DNA from: Streptomyces rimosus subsp. rimosus
GTDB lineage: Bacteria; Actinomycetota; Actinomycetes; Streptomycetales; Streptomycetaceae
DNA: 64,000 nucleotides
Assembly: GCF_000720725.1 (NCBI RefSeq)
Contig: NZ_JOCQ01000046.1
Span: forward strand, 1-64,000
Reading direction: 5' to 3'
Below, piece by piece: positions 1-6,249 of the stretch. Both the position numbers and the translations under genes were made by a program. The notes beneath the pieces are model-generated. The model ran no database searches. It was not told where the DNA came from and was given only the letters and a program-made list of their open reading frames with translations. Every line of letters begins with the position of its first letter. The stretch's first letter is position 1.

Positions 1-36
1 GGGGGCTACTTCGGGGAGGGGGTGGGGAAGGGGTGA
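1..36 (+). CDS. Possible 3' end of an upstream gene (partial)
   Basis: Frame 1 reads eleven codons (GGYFGEGVGKG) and stops at TGA 34-36. The peptide is Gly-rich, as many Streptomyces C-termini are, but twelve codons cannot prove coding. It could equally be non-coding GC-rich sequence. Confidence 0.2.
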   Translation, partial: GGYFGEGVGKG

Positions 37-66
37 CGGCGTAGGAGGCGGTGGCTTCGGGCGCGC

Positions 67-72
67 TATATT
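67..72 (+). promoter_or_regulatory. Candidate -10 element upstream of the lipoprotein gene
   Basis: TATATT lies about 50 bases before the GTG at 122 in otherwise very GC-rich DNA. No convincing -35 hexamer is visible at the right spacing, so only the -10 is proposed. Confidence 0.3.
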
Positions 73-121
73 CCTTGTCCCCCCCACGCGATGATCACGA
101 CCTGAACCAGTGAGGGGACCC

Positions 122-727
122 GTGCGCAGAACAGCGCCTGCCACCGCCTTCGTCCTGACCGTGTGCCTGGCCATTGCAGGCTGCGGGAATTCCTCCGCGC
201 CGCAGCCGTCCCCCGGCAAGGCGGACGGCAGCGCTCCGTCCGCCCGTGACGAGTCACCTGCGAAGCCCGCGAAACCCGCGGCCATCGGCGCTGAACAGCC
301 CTGGACGGGTACGCGGTTCGCCGAGGCAGGAACGGAAGAGAAGATCTCCGCGACCGCGACCGCGTTGAGCTATACGCAGCCCGTCACCGGTATCACCCCA
401 CCAGGAGACGGTCTGGGCCTTCCGAAGGGGGCCATTTGGGCGCAGGTGGAGGCCAAGGTCTGCAACAAGGGCACGGCTCCGTTCACCACCAGTCAGTCCC
501 CCTGGAAACTGTCCTTCGCGGACGGCAGCCAGGTGAAGGTCACCGGCCTCAACGGGGGCGACCTCCCCAAGCCCGAGTTTCCCAGCGACGACACCACGGT
601 CATGGTCGGCCGTTGCGTCAGCGGGAAAATTCCCTTCGCCATCGCGGGCGACAAGCGTCCGGAGCTGATCATCTTCGAGCCCGAAGGGCTGAGGTCTCCG
701 CTTCTGTGGAGGGTGCCGGGGAAATAG
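122..727 (+). CDS. Putative secreted lipoprotein
   Basis: The protein starts with a short positively charged segment (VRRTAPAT), a hydrophobic core and a lipobox IAGC, so it should be cut before Cys and anchored by lipid on the outer face of the membrane. After a Pro/Ser/Ala/Lys-rich linker of about 50 residues comes a folded domain of about 130 residues with alternating beta-type patterns and two Cys (VCNKG and GRCVSG), resembling the immunoglobulin-like DUF4352 type of extracellular domain seen in many actinobacterial lipoproteins. I chose GTG 122 because GAGGGG sits just upstream; an in-frame GTG at 110 would extend it by four residues. About 201 residues. Substrate or partner is unknown; no operon partner is visible. 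Confidence 0.75.
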   Translation: MRRTAPATAFVLTVCLAIAGCGNSSAPQPSPGKADGSAPSARDESPAKPAKPAAIGAEQPWTGTRFAEAGTEEKISATATALSYTQPVTGITPPGDGLGLPKGAIWAQVEAKVCNKGTAPFTTSQSPWKLSFADGSQVKVTGLNGGDLPKPEFPSDDTTVMVGRCVSGKIPFAIAGDKRPELIIFEPEGLRSPLLWRVPGK

Positions 728-964
728 GGAAGCGATACGTCCGCCGCGCCTCTTCCTTGTGGCGGCCACCCTGGACCGGCTCGACACAGGAGCTGGGGTT
801 CGGACCGGGCTGAATGGTTGCGGCTGGAGCAAGTGGCGTCGCGCTCCTGCTCGTAAATCCCCGTGCCGGAGCATCCGCTCACGCATTGCACACCCATGGT
901 GCCTCCGCCTCGCCCGGTGCAGCCCGCGAGGCTTCTGAGATGAATTTGGCTGGCGTGCAGGTGT

Positions 965-1411
965 GTGACAGAGCATCGTGCTGGGGTGAACGAATTCGTC
1001 TGCGCCGAGCATGATGACCGCTGGATCCTGGGCCTGCGGGGGTTGACTGTCACCAAGATCTGCGTCGATCACCAGTTGTCGTTTCTGATGGGAACGGATT
1101 TCCGGGTGGTCCTGGAGGGCCCTTGCCGACTCTCCCACGGGGCCGCCGGAGGAAAGGGCCCGCATGCCGTGCTGGTTCCGGAACGGCAGGATGTAGCTGA
1201 TGCGCTGGCTCTGTTCGGGGCCGAGGTCGTGTCGGCTGTGGCCTTCAAGACAGGTTCACTGCGGCTGGTCTTCGACAACGGGCTGCACCTTGATTGTCAG
1301 GCCGACTCTTCCTTTGAAGCCTGGCAATTGACAGGGCCGGAAGGCCGACGTTTCGTCTCGCTGCCGGGAGGTGAACTCGCGGTGTGGACCGGCGCAGAGG
1401 AGAGGAGGTGA
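965..1411 (+). CDS. DUF6188-like protein
   Basis: About 148 residues, no signal peptide or membrane segment. The order of motifs (RGLTVTKICVDHQLSFLM, then VLEGPCRL, then a central SLRLVFDNGLHL and a C-terminal WQLTGPEGRRFVSLPGGELAVW) matches the small DUF6188 family common in actinomycetes, which has no known biochemical role but is often found near polymorphic toxins and other conflict genes. The family begins close to residue 15, so GTG 986 is an equally good start; no clear ribosome site separates the two. It stands alone, 240 bases after the lipoprotein gene. Family assignment is from memory of its motif pattern. Confidence 0.6.
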   Translation: MTEHRAGVNEFVCAEHDDRWILGLRGLTVTKICVDHQLSFLMGTDFRVVLEGPCRLSHGAAGGKGPHAVLVPERQDVADALALFGAEVVSAVAFKTGSLRLVFDNGLHLDCQADSSFEAWQLTGPEGRRFVSLPGGELAVWTGAEERR

Positions 1412-1619
1412 GGTGGTGATCAGGGAGCGGGGCCGAATTGCCGCGTACCGAACCGATAAGGCCGACGAGCGGCGCGGATGATCACCGTCAGCTCCGGCGA
1501 GGCTGGTGACGGCTGACTCTGCCCCGGATGTGCAACCCATGGCTTTCGGTGTCGCGGCCCTTCCCACGCAGGGATTCTTGGGGAGGTGGGGTGAGGGCGA
1601 GGGAACAGGCACCCCGCTC

Positions 1620-2633
1620 TCACCCCGCCTCCCCACCCGGAACGATCTGCAGCTTGCGGCCCGTGCCCAGTTCGAAAGTCTGCAGTGCCTCGGCGTACTG
1701 GTCCAGGCCGAAGCGGTGGGTGATCATCTTTTCGCAGTCGATGATGCCCTTGCCCAGCATCTCGACCGCCCGGCCGTAGGTGTGCAGGATCGCCATGCTG
1801 CCGACGATGCGGATCTCGTCGTTGTAGATGCGGAACGGTGAGAACCGGGCCGTCTCCTGGTCGGGGGCGCAGCCGAACTGCTGGAACGTGCCGCCGCGGA
1901 TCGGGCGGGTCAGGCCGTCCTCGATGGCCCGTACGTTGCCGGTGCAGTCGGTGACCACCTGCCAGCCCAGTGGGTGGTCGGCGGTCAGCGCGTCCGCGCT
2001 GGTGGCGACGGCGTCGGCGCCCAGTTCCCGGGCGACCGCCAGCCGGTCCTCGTTGATGTCGACCACCGAGACCGAGGCGGCGCCCGCGCGCTGCGCCACC
2101 TGGAGGTAGAGGAGGCCCATCGTGCCCGCGCCGTAGATCAGGAAGTGGTCGCCCAGTTTGGGGCCGACGAGGTCGAAGCCGCGCAGGATGGTGGACAGCG
2201 GCTCGATCAGCGGGGCGTGGCGGAGGTCGACGGTTTCCGGGAGGCGGTAGCAGTTGCCGGCCGGGACCCGGACGTACTCGGCGGCGGCGCCGTCCATCGT
2301 GATGCCGATGGTGCCCCACTTCTCGCAGAGGTTGCCGTGGCCGATGGAACAGAAGTGGCAGGTGCCGCAGTAGACGGCCGGGTCGGCGGCGACCGCGTCG
2401 CCCTCGGCGAAGCCGGTCACCGCGGAGCCCACCGCCACGACCTCGCCGGAGAACTCGTGCCCGGGGACGACCGGGTACCGCGTCGGCCCGAACTCGCCCG
2501 CCAGCATGTGCACATCGGTGCCGCACAGCCCGGCGGCGGTGACCTTGAGGACCACGTCGCCGGGGCCGGGCACCGGGTCGGGGAGCCGGCTGACGGACAG
2601 TTTGTTCGGCTCCTCGATGACAACTGCGCGCAT
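1620..2633 (-). CDS. Zinc-dependent medium-chain dehydrogenase, probable polyol (tetritol) dehydrogenase
   Basis: A 337-residue MDR-family alcohol dehydrogenase. The catalytic zinc ligands are visible as CGTD near residue 37 and GHE near residue 60; the structural zinc motif is CGTCHFCSIGHGNLC near residues 90-104. The Rossmann segment YGAGTMGLLYLQVAQRAGA and the acidic residue in VVDIN point to NAD rather than NADP. It is the last gene of a reverse operon after the TIM-like and RpiB-like isomerases, with 48 bases between it and rpiB. In mycobacteria the same set of families oxidises erythritol/threitol to erythrulose before kinase and isomerase steps, so oxidation of a C4 (or other short) polyol to a ketose is the best guess. 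The exact substrate cannot be read from sequence. Confidence 0.85.
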   Translation of the reverse strand: MRAVVIEEPNKLSVSRLPDPVPGPGDVVLKVTAAGLCGTDVHMLAGEFGPTRYPVVPGHEFSGEVVAVGSAVTGFAEGDAVAADPAVYCGTCHFCSIGHGNLCEKWGTIGITMDGAAAEYVRVPAGNCYRLPETVDLRHAPLIEPLSTILRGFDLVGPKLGDHFLIYGAGTMGLLYLQVAQRAGAASVSVVDINEDRLAVARELGADAVATSADALTADHPLGWQVVTDCTGNVRAIEDGLTRPIRGGTFQQFGCAPDQETARFSPFRIYNDEIRIVGSMAILHTYGRAVEMLGKGIIDCEKMITHRFGLDQYAEALQTFELGTGRKLQIVPGGEAG

Positions 2634-2681
2634 GGTCGTTACCGCCTTTCGGAGGAGGGGAGGAGGGGAGAGGGCGGGGGC

Positions 2682-3158
2682 TCAGGCCGCAGGCACGCCC
2701 GGGGACGTCAGGTTGCGCGACTCGACCTGCTTGATCTTCTCCACCTTGGGTGCCGAACCGCCCCCGGCGAAGTCCGAGACCAGCCAGTGTTCCAGGCACA
2801 CCAGGGCGGCCTCGACGCCCATCGTGCGGCTGCCGAAGCAGGCGATCTGCGCGTCGTTGGACTTGCGGGCGCGCTCCGCGCTGTAGCTGTCCGGGATCTG
2901 GGCGGCCCGGATGCCGGGCACCTTGTTGGCGGCGATGGCCATGCCGATGCCGGTGCCGCAGACCAGGACGGCGCGTTCGTGCTCGCCGCGCGCGACGCTG
3001 CGCGCCACCCGCTCCGCGACGTCCGGGTAGTCCTCGCCGTCCGCGGCGCTCAGGTCGGTGACCTGGTGGCCGCGTTCGGTGAGGTACGCGGCCATCGCGT
3101 CCTTCATGGCGATCGCGGCGTCGTCGGCGCCGAGGGCGATGCGGTACGTGTCCTGCAC
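2682..3158 (-). CDS. RpiB/LacAB-family sugar-phosphate isomerase
   Basis: 158 residues. The N-terminal IALGADDAAIAMKDAM and the phosphate-binding CGTGIGMAIAANKVPGIRAA are diagnostic of RpiB-type isomerases, with the active-site Cys in CGTG. Housekeeping RpiB acts on ribose 5-phosphate/ribulose 5-phosphate, but paralogues sitting beside a TIM-like gene (EryI/DerI) interconvert erythrulose 4-phosphate and erythrose 4-phosphate. The C-terminal tail after FGSRTMGVEAALVCLEHWL is longer than in the housekeeping enzyme, as is usual for these paralogues. Ten bases separate it from the TIM-like gene, so they are co-transcribed. Family certain; tetrulose substrate inferred from context. Confidence 0.88.
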   Translation of the reverse strand: MQDTYRIALGADDAAIAMKDAMAAYLTERGHQVTDLSAADGEDYPDVAERVARSVARGEHERAVLVCGTGIGMAIAANKVPGIRAAQIPDSYSAERARKSNDAQIACFGSRTMGVEAALVCLEHWLVSDFAGGGSAPKVEKIKQVESRNLTSPGVPAA

Positions 3159-3168
3159 GGTGGACTCC

Positions 3169-4017
3169 CTAGGGGCTAAGGGGAAGCGGGGCGGGGGCGG
3201 TGGCCGCGGCGACTTCTTCGAGGACCCGGCGCAGGTTGGCGGTGTCGTGCGCCAGGCGGCCCAGGAACAGGCCGTCCACGCTGCCGGCCAGCCGGCCGAA
3301 GGTGCCGGGTCCAGCGGTACCGCCGTAGATGACCCGGCCTCGGACGTCGTGGTCGCGCAGGCAGGTGCCGATGGCCGAGGCCACCGTCCGTACGTGCTGT
3401 GCGGGCGCCGGTTCGCGGGCGCCGATGGCCCAGACCGGCTCGTAGGCGACGATCACCTCGCTGCCGGGTCCGGTGCCGCCGAGGGCTGCCCGTACCTGGG
3501 TCAGCGTCTCTTCGACGGCCCGCTCGGGGCCGGCGTCGTGGCGCTCGCCCGCGCAGATGACGGGCACCAGCCCGGCACGGGTGGCGGCGCCCGCCTTGGC
3601 GGCCACGGTCGCGTCCGTCTCGCCGAAGTGCCGGCGCCGCTCGGCGTGGCCGACCTCGACGTAGCGTGCGCCGGTCTCGGCGAGCATGCCCGCGGACACT
3701 TCGCCGGTCCATGCGCCGGTCTCGGCCCAGTGCACGTCCTGGGCGCCGTACGCGATACCCGTACCGGCCAGCAGTTCCCGGGCGTCGGTCAGGGCGGGGA
3801 AGGCCGGCAGGACGAACAGGTCGACGGGGCAAGGCAGTTCCGCCAGCGCGTCCTGGAGCGCGGCCACGTCCGCGAGCCACTTCCTGGTCGCGGCCAGGCC
3901 GAAGTAGAGCTTCAGCGATACGCCGACGACCGGGCGGCGGCCCGCTCCCGGGGGCCCGAGGGCCCCGGAGGGCCGGGCCGCCGCCGACGTCGCGTTCTCA
4001 GGGATCACGTCGTTCAT
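3169..4017 (-). CDS. Triosephosphate-isomerase-like enzyme (EryH/LerI type candidate)
   Basis: 282 residues. Catalytic residues of the TIM barrel are present: Lys in SLKLYFG near residue 37, His in EVGHAERR, and Glu in AYEPVWAIG, followed by the phosphate-binding YGGTAGPG loop. The housekeeping NWKMN motif is replaced by SLKLYFG, which is typical of the second TIM copy that works on L-erythrulose 1-phosphate. The first 27 residues (MNDVIPENATSAAARP...) precede the family's usual start and are likely disordered; the conserved part begins at RRPVVGVS. It is first in the reverse operon with rpiB and the zinc dehydrogenase. No tetrulose kinase or transporter is inside the window, so the pathway is incomplete here. 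Confidence 0.85.
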   Translation of the reverse strand: MNDVIPENATSAAARPSGALGPPGAGRRPVVGVSLKLYFGLAATRKWLADVAALQDALAELPCPVDLFVLPAFPALTDARELLAGTGIAYGAQDVHWAETGAWTGEVSAGMLAETGARYVEVGHAERRRHFGETDATVAAKAGAATRAGLVPVICAGERHDAGPERAVEETLTQVRAALGGTGPGSEVIVAYEPVWAIGAREPAPAQHVRTVASAIGTCLRDHDVRGRVIYGGTAGPGTFGRLAGSVDGLFLGRLAHDTANLRRVLEEVAAATAPAPLPLSP

Positions 4018-4027
4018 GATGCTTCAA

Positions 4028-4057
4028 ACAAAAGCACATGTGAAGTTCTCAGATCAA
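4028..4057 (-). promoter_or_regulatory. Candidate promoter of the TIM/rpiB/dehydrogenase operon
   Basis: Read on the minus strand, TTGATC (4057-4052) and TTTTGT (4033-4028) are 18 bases apart and lie just upstream of the ATG at 4017. The perfect palindrome CACATGTG (4035-4042) is inside the spacer, a position where a repressor would block polymerase. This short stretch is much more AT-rich than its surroundings. Confidence 0.35.
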
Positions 4058-4121
4058 GACGTTATGTTCCCCAGGTTTGCGAGATTTCTGTGGTGTGTGG
4101 GAGTGGGGTGAGAAAGGGGCG

Positions 4122-5441
4122 TCAGGCCAGCGGCTTGGACAGGACGGCCTTGCGGTGGCTGAACGTCTCGATCGAGTACCGGCCGTGGTAGCGCCCCATC
4201 CCGCTCTCGCCGACGCCGCCGAACGGCAGGTCGGAGACGGTCAGATGGGCCACCGGCAGGCCGAAGCCGAGGCCGCCCGAGGAGGTCTCCCCGGTCAGCC
4301 GCCGCCGGGTCTGCGCGGACTCCGTGAAGGCGTACAGCGCCAGCGGCTTGTCCCGGTCGTTGATGAAATCGATGGCCTCGTCCAGGTCCGCCACCTCGAC
4401 GATGGGCAGGATCGGGCCGAAGATCTCCTCGCCCATCACCGGCGCGTCCGGCGCCACCCCGCCGAGCACGGTCGGCGCGATGTACTTGCGGTCCCGGTCG
4501 TGCGTACCGCCCGCGACGGTGCGGCCCGAGCCGAGCAGTCCGGTCAGCCGGTCGAAGTGCCGCTCGTTGATGATCCGGCCGTAGTTCGGCGCGGCGGCCG
4601 GGTCGTCGCCGAAGAGCGCGGTGACGGCGCGCGCGAGGGCGGGCTCCAGGCGGGCGGCCGTCTCCGGGTCGGTCAGGACGTAGTCGGGCGCCACGCAGGT
4701 CTGGCCCGCGTTCAGGAACTTGCCGGCCACGAGGCGAGCGGCGACCGCGTCCGGGTCCGTGCCGCGGTCCACGAAGGCGGGCGACTTGCCGCCCAGCTCC
4801 AGGGTGACCGGGGTCAGGTGCTTGGCCGCCGCGTTCATCACGATCCGGCCGACGGTGCCGTTGCCGGTGTAGAAGATGTGGTCGAAACGCTGCTCCAGCA
4901 GGGCCGTCGTCTCCGGTACGGCGCCCTCCACCACGGCGACGGCGTCCGTGTCCAGGAAGCGGGGCAGCAGGCGGGCCACCGCGGCGGAGGTCGCGGGCGC
5001 CAGCTCGCTGGGCTTGGCGACCACGCAGTTGCCGGACGCCAGCGCACCGACCATCGGGGCCAGCAGCAGTTGCAGGGGGTAGTTCCAGGGGGCGATGACC
5101 AGGACGACGCCCAGCGGGTCGTACACCGTCCAGGCTTCCGCGCCGTCGAGGTGCGGCGGTACCGGTGCGGGCTCGGGCCGCAGCCACTCCTCCAGGTGGG
5201 ACAGGGTGTGGTCGATCTCCCGCAGCGTGAAGTCGATCTCCGTGCGGTACGCCTCGGCCTCGCCCTTGCCCAGGTCCGCGCGCAGGGCGGCGGCGAAGTC
5301 CGGACCGTGCTCGGTGAGCATCGCGCGCAGCTGCCGCAGCTGGTCGGTGCGCCACTCCAGGGGCTTGGTGCGGCCGGTGCGGAAGGTGGCGCGCAGCCGT
5401 GCGGCCACGGCGGCCGGCTGCTCGGGGGTGCTGCTGGTCAT
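4122..5441 (-). CDS. Aldehyde dehydrogenase (ALDH3-like class)
   Basis: 439 residues, NAD(P)-dependent oxidation of an aldehyde to the acid in the cytosol. Visible motifs: APWNYPLQL, the VAKPSELAPATS cofactor loop, LELGGKSP with the general-base Glu, and NAGQTCVAPDYVL with the catalytic Cys near residue 244; the C-terminal end PFGGVGESGMGRYHG is typical of the fatty/aromatic aldehyde (ALDH3, coniferyl-aldehyde-like) branch. Length agrees with that branch, which is shorter than the 480-500 residue ALDH1/2 type. It is divergent from a MarR regulator across a 160-base region containing a palindrome, so aldehyde- or phenolic-responsive repression is likely. Substrate is not identifiable. Confidence 0.92.
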   Translation of the reverse strand: MTSSTPEQPAAVAARLRATFRTGRTKPLEWRTDQLRQLRAMLTEHGPDFAAALRADLGKGEAEAYRTEIDFTLREIDHTLSHLEEWLRPEPAPVPPHLDGAEAWTVYDPLGVVLVIAPWNYPLQLLLAPMVGALASGNCVVAKPSELAPATSAAVARLLPRFLDTDAVAVVEGAVPETTALLEQRFDHIFYTGNGTVGRIVMNAAAKHLTPVTLELGGKSPAFVDRGTDPDAVAARLVAGKFLNAGQTCVAPDYVLTDPETAARLEPALARAVTALFGDDPAAAPNYGRIINERHFDRLTGLLGSGRTVAGGTHDRDRKYIAPTVLGGVAPDAPVMGEEIFGPILPIVEVADLDEAIDFINDRDKPLALYAFTESAQTRRRLTGETSSGGLGFGLPVAHLTVSDLPFGGVGESGMGRYHGRYSIETFSHRKAVLSKPLA

Positions 5442-5524
5442 GGTGTCTCCGATGCGTACGGGGTGGTGCGGGGCGGACGGGCCCGGGGGCGGGTGCCTCG
5501 ACCGGAGCGGGCCGCCCGGCGTCG

Positions 5525-5539
5525 CTTGACAAGGTCAAG
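5525..5539. promoter_or_regulatory. Candidate MarR operator palindrome
   Basis: CTTGAC-AAG-GTCAAG is a perfect 6-bp inverted repeat with a 3-base centre, lying in the 5' untranslated part of the ALDH gene. A further half-site GTCAAG recurs at 5576-5581 inside the divergent promoter area. Size and symmetry suit a winged-helix MarR dimer. Confidence 0.45.
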
Positions 5540-5567
5540 GAGTCGCCTTCCATGTAAATGCCAACAA

Positions 5568-5595
5568 TTGCCTAAGTCAAGTAAGCCGCTATCCT
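5568..5595 (+). promoter_or_regulatory. Candidate promoter of the marR gene, leaderless
   Basis: TTGCCT (5568-5573) and TATCCT (5590-5595) are 16 bases apart, and the GTG start follows six bases after the -10, so transcription would begin at or next to the start codon. On the other strand TTGACT (5580-5575) and TTACAT (5557-5552), 17 bases apart, form an overlapping promoter for the ALDH gene. Confidence 0.45.
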
Positions 5596-5601
5596 GGCCG
5601 G

Positions 5602-6030
5602 GTGTCCGACACCACCCCGCCCACCCCCGACGACCTCGTGGAACCGTTCGCCCGCACGGTTCGCGGCTACTACGACGACCTCGCTGCCGCCGCTCTCCGG
5701 CACGGCCTGAGCACCGCGCAGGCCCGCGCGCTCATCGCCCTGGAGGAGCCGCTGTCGATGAGCGCGCTCGCCGGGCACCTGGTCTGCGACGCCTCGAACG
5801 CGACCCGGCTCATCGCCCGCATGGGGGAGCGCGGACTCGTACGGCGCGATGCCGCGCCGCGGGACCGGCGCAGCAAGGTGGTCACCGCCACCGAGGAGGG
5901 CCGGGCGCTCGCCCGTCGCGTACGCGCCGATATGCGCGCGGTGCACGACGCGCTCCAGGCCCTCACGCCCGAGGAACGCACCGCTCTGCTCCCGCTGCTG
6001 GAACGCCTCGGCACGCTTCTGGACCGCTGA
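5602..6030 (+). CDS. MarR-family transcriptional regulator
   Basis: 142 residues with the winged-helix order of MarR proteins: helices 1-2 (FARTVRGYYDDLAAAALRHG), recognition helix region LSMSALAGHLVCDASNATRLIARMGERGLV, and the wing RRDAAPRDRRSKVVTATEEG. A single Cys (LVCDASN) lies in the helix-turn-helix, which could give redox sensitivity but this is only a possibility. The gene is divergent from ALDH and shares its control region, so autorepression and control of ALDH are expected. No ribosome site is visible before the GTG, in line with a leaderless transcript. Confidence 0.92.
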   Translation: MSDTTPPTPDDLVEPFARTVRGYYDDLAAAALRHGLSTAQARALIALEEPLSMSALAGHLVCDASNATRLIARMGERGLVRRDAAPRDRRSKVVTATEEGRALARRVRADMRAVHDALQALTPEERTALLPLLERLGTLLDR

Positions 6031-6144
6031 GGCCGCGGCAAGATCCTGAAGCCGTGCTCCAGGACGGCCCCGGAGGGGTACACCCCGTCGGGATCCCGCT
6101 AAAGTCGGATGAATACCCGCTGGTGAATGGGCCGGTGCGGGTGC

Positions 6145-6233
6145 TTCGGGGCTGCGTGCCCCGGGGTTCGGGGGCCGCGTGCCCCACGGTCGGGGGCCGG
6201 GCGCCCCATGGTCGGGGCCGGGGTGCCCCAGGG
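6145..6233. repeat. Four degenerate 22-23 bp GC-rich tandem units
   Basis: Units start at about 6145, 6167, 6190 and 6212 and share the pattern TCGGGG-(G)CCG-G/C-GTGCCCC. Each unit contains a GGGGC...GCCCC inverted repeat, so the RNA would form serial small hairpins just before the Mrr-TerD gene. Confidence 0.5.
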
Positions 6234-6249
6234 GAGGACGTAGATCCGC

